Made by a program: the position numbers and the translations under genes. A stretch of DNA of 35,320 nt from a virus: the IMG/VR virus record IMGVR_UViG_3300033429_000012, positions 1 to 35,320 of that record; one strand, 5' to 3'. Positions 6,492 to 11,998 of the stretch are shown here, piece by piece. The notes beneath the pieces are model-generated. The model had not been told where the DNA came from and did not search any database. It saw nothing but the letters and a program-made list of their open reading frames with translations. Positions within the stretch are counted from its first letter, which is position 1; each line of letters begins with the position of its first letter.

Positions 6492-6594
6492 AGGCAGGTG
6501 GCGGAATTGGTAGACGCTATGGGACGGGGAAAGTTAACGTGTGCCCAAGATCGGCGGGGTTAACGTGCAGGTTCAAATCCTGCTCTGCCTACCA
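6492..6594 (+). tRNA. tRNA-Leu-like gene with an anomalous centre
   Basis: The acceptor stem AGGCAGG (6492-6498) pairs with TCTGCCT (6584-6590), followed by A and an encoded CCA. The T arm GCAGG-TTCAAAT-CCTGC (6567-6583) is perfect. The D arm TGGCGGAATTGGTAGACGC is the class II leucine type, matching gammaproteobacterial tRNA-Leu. Between D arm and T arm there are 49 bases instead of about 32. They contain GTTAACGTG twice (6533-6541 and 6559-6567). TGGG/CCCA could form an anticodon stem, but around a 20-base loop, so no normal 7-base anticodon loop can be assigned. It may be a damaged tRNA, a decoy or a tRNA with a small insertion. Confidence 0.6.
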
Positions 6595-6655
6595 AATTAG
6601 TAAGTGGTTAAACGATTAATGAGAACCCGCATCATCCCACCCAAGGGGCAAGACA

Positions 6656-6886
6656 ATGAAATTAACCGGTGATAAATGCCAATGTTCGGCCTGCGATGAG
6701 CTATTTAACTCTACCTTTGCCTTCGATAAGCACAGAAGGGGCCGACACGGGGTGAATAGGCGCTGCCTGACCCCAGATGACATGTTAGCCGTGGGCATGG
6801 CGCTAAATCAGCGTGGTTTCTGGATTAGCGCTGGTCATAAGTGGGGTAGAGAGAAGGGCGCTGAGAGAGCGCCTACACAGGCTTAG
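6656..6886 (+). CDS. phage zinc-finger protein (76 aa)
   Basis: CQCSACDELFNSTFAFDKHRRGRHG near the N terminus resembles a C2H2-type finger. The downstream NRRCLTPDDMLAVGMALNQRG matches a small protein family seen in many phages of Proteobacteria, of unknown function. ATG at 6656 follows AAGGGGCAAGACA. It lies just after the tRNA-like gene. The C-terminal tail (GREKGAERAPTQA) is probably disordered. Confidence 0.75.
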   Translation: MKLTGDKCQCSACDELFNSTFAFDKHRRGRHGVNRRCLTPDDMLAVGMALNQRGFWISAGHKWGREKGAERAPTQA

Positions 6887-6911
6887 AATAGAATTAGAGA
6901 GGGCTAATATT

Positions 6912-7109
6912 ATGGGAAGGTATCTGAGAATAAGGAAACATTGGGGGATAGAGCCGGGGCAGACTGTCGCGGTTCCGAAGAACCTGGAAACCTTCATCTA
7001 TATCCGTGGTTATGATTCTCATGGCGATAAGGGCAGGCTCTATATTGCCGAGGAGGATATAACAGGGCTGGTCCTGGCCCTGCTGGATGTCCAGAGGCGC
7101 AAGGGATGA
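6912..7109 (+). CDS. hypothetical protein (65 aa)
   Basis: Starts MGRYLRIRKHWG; basic N terminus, then a beta-rich part and a helical end (ITGLVLALLDVQRRKG). GAGAGGG lies about 10 bases before the ATG. The open frame extends back to GTG 6813, with a helical Arg-rich segment (RRALRERLHRLRIELERA) that could be part of a longer protein overlapping the zinc-finger gene. The start is uncertain. No family recognised. Confidence 0.5.
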   Translation: MGRYLRIRKHWGIEPGQTVAVPKNLETFIYIRGYDSHGDKGRLYIAEEDITGLVLALLDVQRRKG

Positions 7110-7309
7110 GCCTGATTATCTCTGACCAAGCCTGTATCGAGATCCGGTTCTGGCTGAAACTCGTCCAGTTCGTCCTCATAGGGGCTGCTATCGCCCTTAC
7201 CGCCATGTTGATTGATGCGTCCACGCTAGATCATGCCGCCCACCTGCTGCTCTGGTGCTGTCTGACGGGGTATGTAGTGTGCCATTATTTTCTATCATTA
7301 ATCCCTTGA
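7106..7309 (+). CDS. two-pass membrane protein (67 aa)
   Basis: Two hydrophobic segments are evident: LVQFVLIGAAIALTAMLI (about 19-36) and LLLWCCLTGYVVCHYFLSLI (about 47-66), separated by a short polar turn with Asp and His. The layout resembles a small class II holin, but it lies in the early rightward unit, away from the lysis genes. An inner-membrane exclusion or host-modifying role is equally possible. The ATG overlaps the previous stop (ATGA). Confidence 0.55.
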   Translation: MSLIISDQACIEIRFWLKLVQFVLIGAAIALTAMLIDASTLDHAAHLLLWCCLTGYVVCHYFLSLIP

Positions 7310-7334
7310 TATATTACTAGTAAGATACTATCTT
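7306..7334 (+). promoter_or_regulatory. promoter with an operator-like palindrome
   Basis: TTGATA (7306-7311) and TATCTT (7329-7334) are 17 bases apart and form a good sigma-70 promoter between the membrane-protein gene and the outer-membrane cassette. The perfect 13-base palindrome AAGATA-C-TATCTT (7322-7334) overlaps the -10 box exactly, where a bound repressor would block polymerase. The regulator is unknown. Confidence 0.5.
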
Positions 7335-7350
7335 GTGTATAGAGGCTGAG

Positions 7351-7554
7351 ATGAAACCCAATACTAAATACCAAGCCACGTTTAAGGCAAAGCAAAAAGC
7401 CGATGGTTGGGTTCAGTTTAATGATTGGTGTCATCCCGACGATAAGCCTTACCTGCACCAGGTCTGCAAAGACCGGCGCGACCAACACAAGAGGGAAGAC
7501 GATGAAAATACTACTGATAGCACTGATGATGATCGGGACGGTTCAAGCGTCTGA
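7351..7554 (+). CDS. hypothetical protein (67 aa)
   Basis: Starts MKPNTKYQATFKAKQKADGW; the first part looks globular, with a Cys-His pair (WCHPDDKPYLHQVC). The end is a Ser/Asp/Thr-rich, probably disordered tail that overlaps the start of the outer-membrane gene by 53 bases. It is first behind the promoter at 7306-7334. No family recognised. Confidence 0.5.
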   Translation: MKPNTKYQATFKAKQKADGWVQFNDWCHPDDKPYLHQVCKDRRDQHKREDDENTTDSTDDDRDGSSV

Positions 7555-8155
7555 AGTTGAAGTTATGTTGACCCAGTGGAACCGGATCGCAGACGAAGAA
7601 CGCTACCAAGTCGGAAACTGGCAGGGGATCCAGGTCAATTACAAAAATGACAATGGGGCTTATGTGTTTCTAAGCCATGAAATTGCCCAAGTCATCCCAT
7701 TATGGGGCATCGGTGATTTATCGATGACGGGTATTGGATTTGGATTAACCCATAAAGTAACGCCAAAACTATCAATATTCGGCCATCTAGGTTATTACTT
7801 GGTTTCACATGAGAATGAAGGTAGACACCGCGATGATGTCGCGCTTGAGGGCATGAAATACTATTTCAATGATAAGTTTGATTTTATTCCCGGCGAATAC
7901 CATCAATTCGAGGAATATGAAATAAATTATGAAAACACCATAGCAGGTATTATCGGTATCCAGTTTATCCAGCCAATCACAAAACATTCAGATATTGGCT
8001 TTGCTTTAAGCTATAAATCAATGAAGATATCAGAGGAACTTATTGTTTACCTTGATGATTGGGATTACGAAACAACCGGATGGAGATGGGAACAATCAAT
8101 AACCCGTAACTATAGCGCCATTGGCTTTAGTGCGGTTTATAATTACCGGTTTTAG
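7502..8155 (+). CDS. secreted outer-membrane beta-barrel-like protein (217 aa)
   Basis: A clear signal peptide (MKILLIALMMIGTVQA, probable cleavage after residue 16) leads into alternating polar/aromatic strands across the protein, including SIFGHLGYYLVS and SDIGFALSYKSM. It ends in YNYRF, the aromatic C-terminal residue typical of outer-membrane beta-barrels. Phage proteins of this type (lambda Lom, for example) alter the host surface or block superinfection; the exact role here is unknown. The ATG at 7502 follows GAGGGAAGACG. A longer frame to 7403 lacks a signal peptide. It has its own promoter (7306-7334) and a terminator 170 bases downstream. Confidence 0.75.
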   Translation: MKILLIALMMIGTVQASEVEVMLTQWNRIADEERYQVGNWQGIQVNYKNDNGAYVFLSHEIAQVIPLWGIGDLSMTGIGFGLTHKVTPKLSIFGHLGYYLVSHENEGRHRDDVALEGMKYYFNDKFDFIPGEYHQFEEYEINYENTIAGIIGIQFIQPITKHSDIGFALSYKSMKISEELIVYLDDWDYETTGWRWEQSITRNYSAIGFSAVYNYRF

Positions 8156-8165
8156 GGGGTGGGTT

Positions 8166-8315
8166 ATGGGTTACAGAAAAGAAGTATGCCGAGGGTGTGA
8201 GCATCTTTCAGACTTAAAACAAATGCGATGCCACCGCTATCCGCCGCCGTGGCGCAAAGTGAAGCTAACTGACTGGTGCGGTGAATACATGAAAAGTCAA
8301 GGCAGACCACAATAA
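8166..8315 (+). CDS. small Cys-rich protein (49 aa)
   Basis: Starts MGYRKEVCRGCEHLSDLK, then CHRYPPPW and DWCGEYM. Four Cys with two His/Cys pairs suggest a single bound zinc, as in a phage family of tiny Cys-rich proteins. ATG at 8166 follows GGGGGTGGGTT, shortly after the beta-barrel gene. It is the last gene of the rightward unit before the terminator. Confidence 0.65.
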   Translation: MGYRKEVCRGCEHLSDLKQMRCHRYPPPWRKVKLTDWCGEYMKSQGRPQ

Positions 8316-8326
8316 TAAGAAACTTT

Positions 8327-8349
8327 GGGGGCTTCGGCCCCCTTTTTTT
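8327..8349 (+). terminator. rho-independent terminator of the rightward unit
   Basis: A 6-bp GGGGGC/GCCCCC stem (8327-8332 and 8337-8342) with a TTCG loop is followed by seven T. On the minus strand only AAAGTTTC follows, so it mainly stops rightward transcription and separates the converging rightward and late units. Confidence 0.9.
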
Positions 8350-8719
8350 AATATCCCGCCGTATCTAAAGCCAGCTTATAGGCTTCCAGGCTATCCCCGT
8401 TCACAATAGCATCAGCTTCCATAATCAAGATCGCGGACATAATGTCATGCTTTGCCCTGAAGTCATCTTTTAGTGCGATTTGCTCGGGTGTTAATTCCTT
8501 ATCTTTCTTGATGTACAGATCATCAATCCCGGCATTAAGCATTAGCATTCTAAGGTATGCGAATATGGTATCGATCAATGATTTGAGACTATCGATATCC
8601 ACTGCCCCGCCATCGGTAGCAATGCCAAACAATCGGATCTTGGTTTCACCTTTGATGGCCTTAATTCGGTCAAGGTTGTCAATTTCCTCGACGGTAAACA
8701 GATTAACAACGACAGGCAT
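8348..8719 (-). CDS. hypothetical late protein (123 aa)
   Basis: Starts MPVVVNLFTVEEIDNLDRI; mostly helical. It is the last gene of the late unit, behind the short tail-fibre-associated gene, with its start overlapping that gene's stop (TAATG). The GGGAGTGGGGCTA before the ATG acts as ribosome-binding site. It is probably a tail-fibre assembly or structural accessory protein, from position only. The frame extends to 8734 but the internal ATG is better supported. Confidence 0.6.
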   Translation of the reverse strand: MPVVVNLFTVEEIDNLDRIKAIKGETKIRLFGIATDGGAVDIDSLKSLIDTIFAYLRMLMLNAGIDDLYIKKDKELTPEQIALKDDFRAKHDIMSAILIMEADAIVNGDSLEAYKLALDTAGY

Positions 8720-8901
8720 TAGCCCCACTCCCACGCGTCACGCGGCTGATCCCACGGCAGAGAGTCATGGTCAACTATCTCGAAGACCGTATCTGGCGTT
8801 AACAAGGTTGCTGCTGCAGTCTGTAAGTCAATCCCTGACCTGGGATCAATAGATAGCACCTTCACAATGCCGGTCTCGTCTGGGTAGATAATCACATCCA
8901 T
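8719..8901 (-). CDS. small tail-fibre-associated protein (60 aa)
   Basis: Starts MDVIIYPDETGIVKVLS and ends SLPWDQPRDAWEWG. The VIVDxxxLPxDRxxRxAWEW-type ending is a recurring motif of small proteins next to phage tail-fibre genes. ATG at 8901 follows GGTGATTAAT; the frame also extends four codons upstream. Likely an accessory of the tail tip or fibres; no biochemical role known. Confidence 0.7.
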   Translation of the reverse strand: MDVIIYPDETGIVKVLSIDPRSGIDLQTAAATLLTPDTVFEIVDHDSLPWDQPRDAWEWG

Positions 8902-8902
8902 A

Positions 8903-9235
8903 TTAATCACCATTAAAAATTAACGTAACTTCGCCAGCATTCATAGGTCTACACTGATCGTCTTCAATGGCAAATTCGAAGATCCGATCTGTTTTCTTGT
9001 GAGTGCCTGGAATATGCACGAAAAAGGCCTGGCTTAAACTGTGGGCAAGCCGTGACGCTGTCCCGTAATAGGAATAATTCGCATTACCCATAGGATGACT
9101 GAAAGCCACTGTATACCGGTTCTGGCCGCTTTCTGTAATGGCGGCTATGTTGTAGCCATTTACTATTTTAAGTGGCTGCATGGGGCTAATAATCGCCCAG
9201 GCGCGAGATAGTCCGGTATTTGAAGATATTGTCAT
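8903..9235 (-). CDS. tail-fibre C-terminal-type domain protein (110 aa)
   Basis: The pattern RAWAIISP, YNIAAITESGQNRYTVAFSH, PMGNANYSYYGTAS resembles the C-terminal domain of many tail-fibre proteins (AW..., YNVSSIT..GxGxYTVxF, NANYxxxG). Here it stands alone as a 110-residue protein, perhaps an exchangeable fibre tip. No convincing ribosome-binding site precedes the ATG. It sits behind the holin-like gene, outside the main tail block, which fits a fibre-tip module shuffled between phages. Confidence 0.65.
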   Translation of the reverse strand: MTISSNTGLSRAWAIISPMQPLKIVNGYNIAAITESGQNRYTVAFSHPMGNANYSYYGTASRLAHSLSQAFFVHIPGTHKKTDRIFEFAIEDDQCRPMNAGEVTLIFNGD

Positions 9236-9254
9236 CGCTATTTGATGCTGTCGA

Positions 9255-9680
9255 TTAGCTGTGGGCGTTTATGGATTTAATGGCCTTTTCAACTTTATTC
9301 TGAAACAGCCATTTAAGCCCGAAGGTTGCGGCAACGATACCGAATATCACCATCCAATATCCCCAAGGTACTTTTGCCATATTTGCGAATCCTACCAGCG
9401 CATAGTTCTGTAGCCCAGGAAAGAACAGCATGATAATCGGGGTAAACCAGATAACCATGATAAACTCGTCTTTCCAAGTGGTCTTCATGTTCTTAAGCGC
9501 CGTCATATCATATTCATGCGTCTGCGCGGTTCCCTCGCGGTGTGCCTTTGCTTCTGCCTCAAACTTGGCCACGTCACGATCTAGCCTGGCCTTCCCAAGG
9601 ATTGTCTTCCTTTCCTGCCTTGAAGCATAAGCATCTGATATCGGCTTAACGAGTCCGCCCAATATGTTGTACCATGCCAT
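9255..9680 (-). CDS. holin-like membrane protein (141 aa)
   Basis: An N-terminal helical, charged region (about 1-65) is followed by two strong membrane segments: FIMVIWFTPIIMLFF and YWMVIFGIVAATFGLKWLF, with a hydrophobic stretch between them. This resembles the three-TM holin of gene-transfer-agent type (GTA_holin_3TM). It would form inner-membrane holes that release or activate the lysin. Next to the amidase gene; the ribosome-binding site GAGGCGAAATAAA precedes the ATG. Confidence 0.7.
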   Translation of the reverse strand: MAWYNILGGLVKPISDAYASRQERKTILGKARLDRDVAKFEAEAKAHREGTAQTHEYDMTALKNMKTTWKDEFIMVIWFTPIIMLFFPGLQNYALVGFANMAKVPWGYWMVIFGIVAATFGLKWLFQNKVEKAIKSINAHS

Positions 9681-9695
9681 TTTATTTCGCCTCTT

Positions 9696-10103
9696 TTAAT
9701 TGTGGGAATACCATTCTTTAACATCGAAACAAGGACATTCCTTATTCACGCCCGGAAAGTCTCGATGCCCCTCAAGGATTGAATCTGGGAATGCCGCCTT
9801 TAATGCGTTGATCAGACTTCTAAGGCTAGTGAATTGATAGCTTGAAAAGTTGTTAGATGCCTGCCCGTGGTCATTCAGTCCGCCAGCCATACAGATCCCA
9901 ATACTATTAGCGTTGAACCCTTTGACATGTGCCCCAGCCGTTTCCAGTTTCCTGCCTTCCTCAATCGTGCCGTTTTCTCGTACCACGTAATGGTATCCAA
10001 TACCTGACCATCCGCGCTCTCTGTGCCATGAATCAATCGTCTTAGCTGATACGTCGCCTTTGGTAGCCGAGCAGTGAACAACGATATAATCAATTCTACG
10101 CAT
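9696..10103 (-). CDS. N-acetylmuramoyl-L-alanine amidase, endolysin (135 aa)
   Basis: Amidase_2/T7-lysozyme-type endolysin. It would cut the bond between N-acetylmuramic acid and L-alanine in peptidoglycan during lysis. Zinc ligands expected for the family are visible: H10 (VVHCSATK), H113 (EGHRDFPG) and C123 (KECPCFD). GYHYVVRENG at 36-45 is the conserved tyrosine region. No signal peptide, so release depends on the holin. ATG follows GAGGTGATCT. It lies in a cassette with the holin-like gene and two coiled-coil membrane proteins. Confidence 0.92.
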   Translation of the reverse strand: MRRIDYIVVHCSATKGDVSAKTIDSWHRERGWSGIGYHYVVRENGTIEEGRKLETAGAHVKGFNANSIGICMAGGLNDHGQASNNFSSYQFTSLRSLINALKAAFPDSILEGHRDFPGVNKECPCFDVKEWYSHN

Positions 10104-10111
10104 AGATCACC

Positions 10112-10519
10112 TCAATGTGGATGGTCTTTGGTTATATGAATTTTCTCGTCTTCCCTGTGCTTTCTATCGGCGGCCCAATTACGATGCAGTCCTTGCTCTA
10201 TGGCGGTCATGCGTTTGTCATTCTGCTCGAATAGTAGCCTTACTTCAGGGGGCGGTATTTCGAGGTTAAGAATCATCTCTCGTATTTCGTTCTGCCTTTC
10301 CCTTACGGAGTTCAAATCTTCTTTTCTCTGAACTTTGTCCTCAAGTCGAAGCCTTTCAAAGGCATCAAGTTGACGGTTCAGGTTCTCGGCCTGGGCGCTT
10401 GTGGCGGGCTTGTCGATGAGCTTCACAATAATTGAGGTCCCGGCAGTCGAGATTGATGCTACCAATGCGATCAATCCCGCGATTATTGTTAATTGTGTTT
10501 TAGATCGGTGATCAACCAC
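10112..10519 (-). CDS. membrane-anchored coiled-coil lysis protein (135 aa)
   Basis: One membrane segment near the N terminus (TIIAGLIALVASISTAGTSIIV, about 11-32) is followed by a Pro-containing link and a charged coiled coil to the end. This resembles an inner-membrane spanin (Rz-like) or a structural accessory of the lysis cassette. No embedded lipoprotein partner (Rz1) was found. It starts with GTG directly after the previous stop (TAAGTG) with GGCGGAAAG upstream. Confidence 0.55.
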   Translation of the reverse strand: MVDHRSKTQLTIIAGLIALVASISTAGTSIIVKLIDKPATSAQAENLNRQLDAFERLRLEDKVQRKEDLNSVRERQNEIREMILNLEIPPPEVRLLFEQNDKRMTAIEQGLHRNWAADRKHREDEKIHITKDHPH

Positions 10520-10903
10520 TTACTTTCCGCCTTTTGTCCTGATCCCATTAAGTCTATTTTCCCTGATGTATTCCCTGGCCTCATCAATGGTGGCCTCGCG
10601 CTTGTTTTGCCATTCCTTCATTGCTCTGGTGTCGGCGGCAATCTCGCTTTGCTTCCTGAGTATGCCTTCCATCAGTGTCGCCATTCTGGTCAGGGTTTCA
10701 TTGACCTTATCAAACCCGCTGATCTCACCTTCATGACGGCCAACGACTGAGTGAAGATATTGCATCTCGGTTGTAACAGTCGCGTTTATGGATGATTGTG
10801 ACATCCACCCGGCGATAATGGCCAGAAATACACCCGTTATGAGCGCATACATCAACCCCGGCCAGTGTTTATCCATTTTCCGCGCTCCGCGTTCATTTTT
10901 CAT
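10520..10903 (-). CDS. single-TM coiled-coil membrane protein with two starts (127 aa)
   Basis: A membrane segment (GLMYALITGVFLAIIAGWM, about 16-34) precedes a long charged, helical C-terminal part. Two starts are plausible, each with its own ribosome-binding site: ATG at 10903 behind AGGGAGACAGATAT, and ATG at 10876 behind GGAGCGCGGAAA. The longer form adds nine residues with a net positive charge. Dual starts of this kind regulate lambda holin timing. Location in the lysis block suggests a holin, antiholin or spanin role. Confidence 0.55.
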   Translation of the reverse strand: MKNERGARKMDKHWPGLMYALITGVFLAIIAGWMSQSSINATVTTEMQYLHSVVGRHEGEISGFDKVNETLTRMATLMEGILRKQSEIAADTRAMKEWQNKREATIDEAREYIRENRLNGIRTKGGK

Positions 10904-10969
10904 ATATCTGTCTCCCTGATTGTTTACCGCCTCTGTCCTGGAGGGGGATCCAGCTATTACCTATCGGTA

Positions 10970-11962
10970 CTATTTACGTTTACTGTTTTTCCATGACGCA
11001 TCAACCACAATCACCCCATCCGGGGTTGTTCTGGTTAGCGGGGTGTTATCGAGATTAATGTATGAGCGGTGGAGCAACTCATTAATGTCTTCCCCGCACT
11101 TCTGCATTTCGCCAAGTTGCCAAGCCAAATCGGAAACAGGGTCAAGCATCACGATCACTTTACCGGTCATATCATTCCCTTGGAAGGGGTGCGGGACAAG
11201 CCCCATGTCTTTATTCTTAATGTCTTGCGTGATCTCTAATTCGACACAAGCCTGATCTGAGTACTTTGATATGGCTTCGTCACGGGTGATCGGGTTGCTA
11301 TACATGGATACGATATCAGTGTTATTCACAATCTTATCGTATTCCATCAAGGAAACTTTCCGGCAAGGGATTTTATTATCCCTGTAATACGCAGCCGCAA
11401 TGTTAGTCGGACCGTTGTAATGCCATGGGGCTTCGAGTGCGGCATAGACGAATTCAACCGCGCCTGTTGCTGTGTCAACTACCGCAAAAATGGTCCGTCC
11501 GACCTGACCGTCGCCGTAATCATAAGGGGGGGATGCATTAAAATAGCGGGTCTGCATCGCAGCCGTGAAGGAGGCGTTATTGGTGGCGAGATAAGCCCGC
11601 GCTAAATACGTGGTAGAAGGATTAGTTGCAGCTTCAACACCCAAGCCAGAAGAATATTTGTACCCCCATGCCGCGATTCCTGATGAGTTGGAGATTCTGA
11701 TATTCGGATAAAAGCCGTATTCGCCGCCCGGCAAGGTTTGGCTACCACCAGTCGTCGAGGTGGTTGAAATATTGCCAATGGTTGTATTTAAATCAGCCTG
11801 CCCCCACGGATGGGAAGCGAGCGCGGCATTAGCTACTTTGTTTGTTGAATTGCCCTCAAAGCCCGCGATCCAATTATAAGTCCATGCAGACGCCAGGGTA
11901 ACATCAAGCGCGCTGTCGGCATCAATTTGTCCGGCTGTTATTACTGATTCGGTTGTCATCAT
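10970..11962 (-). CDS. tail or receptor-binding protein (330 aa)
   Basis: The first third has beta-rich repeats with Thr/Ser/Gly (TTIGNISTTSTTGGSQTLPGG). The middle and end look like an alpha/beta domain (GRTIFAVVDTATGAVEFVYAALEAPWHYN; KVIVMLDPVSDLAW). It directly follows the tail hub gene, where receptor-recognition proteins usually lie. The close Tyr/Trp-rich loops suit a surface adhesin. No known family is recognised. Start 11962 (ATGATG; either could be used) follows GGCGGTAA. Confidence 0.6.
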   Translation of the reverse strand: MMTTESVITAGQIDADSALDVTLASAWTYNWIAGFEGNSTNKVANAALASHPWGQADLNTTIGNISTTSTTGGSQTLPGGEYGFYPNIRISNSSGIAAWGYKYSSGLGVEAATNPSTTYLARAYLATNNASFTAAMQTRYFNASPPYDYGDGQVGRTIFAVVDTATGAVEFVYAALEAPWHYNGPTNIAAAYYRDNKIPCRKVSLMEYDKIVNNTDIVSMYSNPITRDEAISKYSDQACVELEITQDIKNKDMGLVPHPFQGNDMTGKVIVMLDPVSDLAWQLGEMQKCGEDINELLHRSYINLDNTPLTRTTPDGVIVVDASWKNSKRK

Positions 11963-11998
11963 TTACCGCCATATTCGTCAAGTGTTGATATATCGGGA

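Noticed and set aside
8442-8852. 136-aa plus-strand ORF
   Set aside because: Antisense to two late genes that have coupled starts and ribosome-binding sites.
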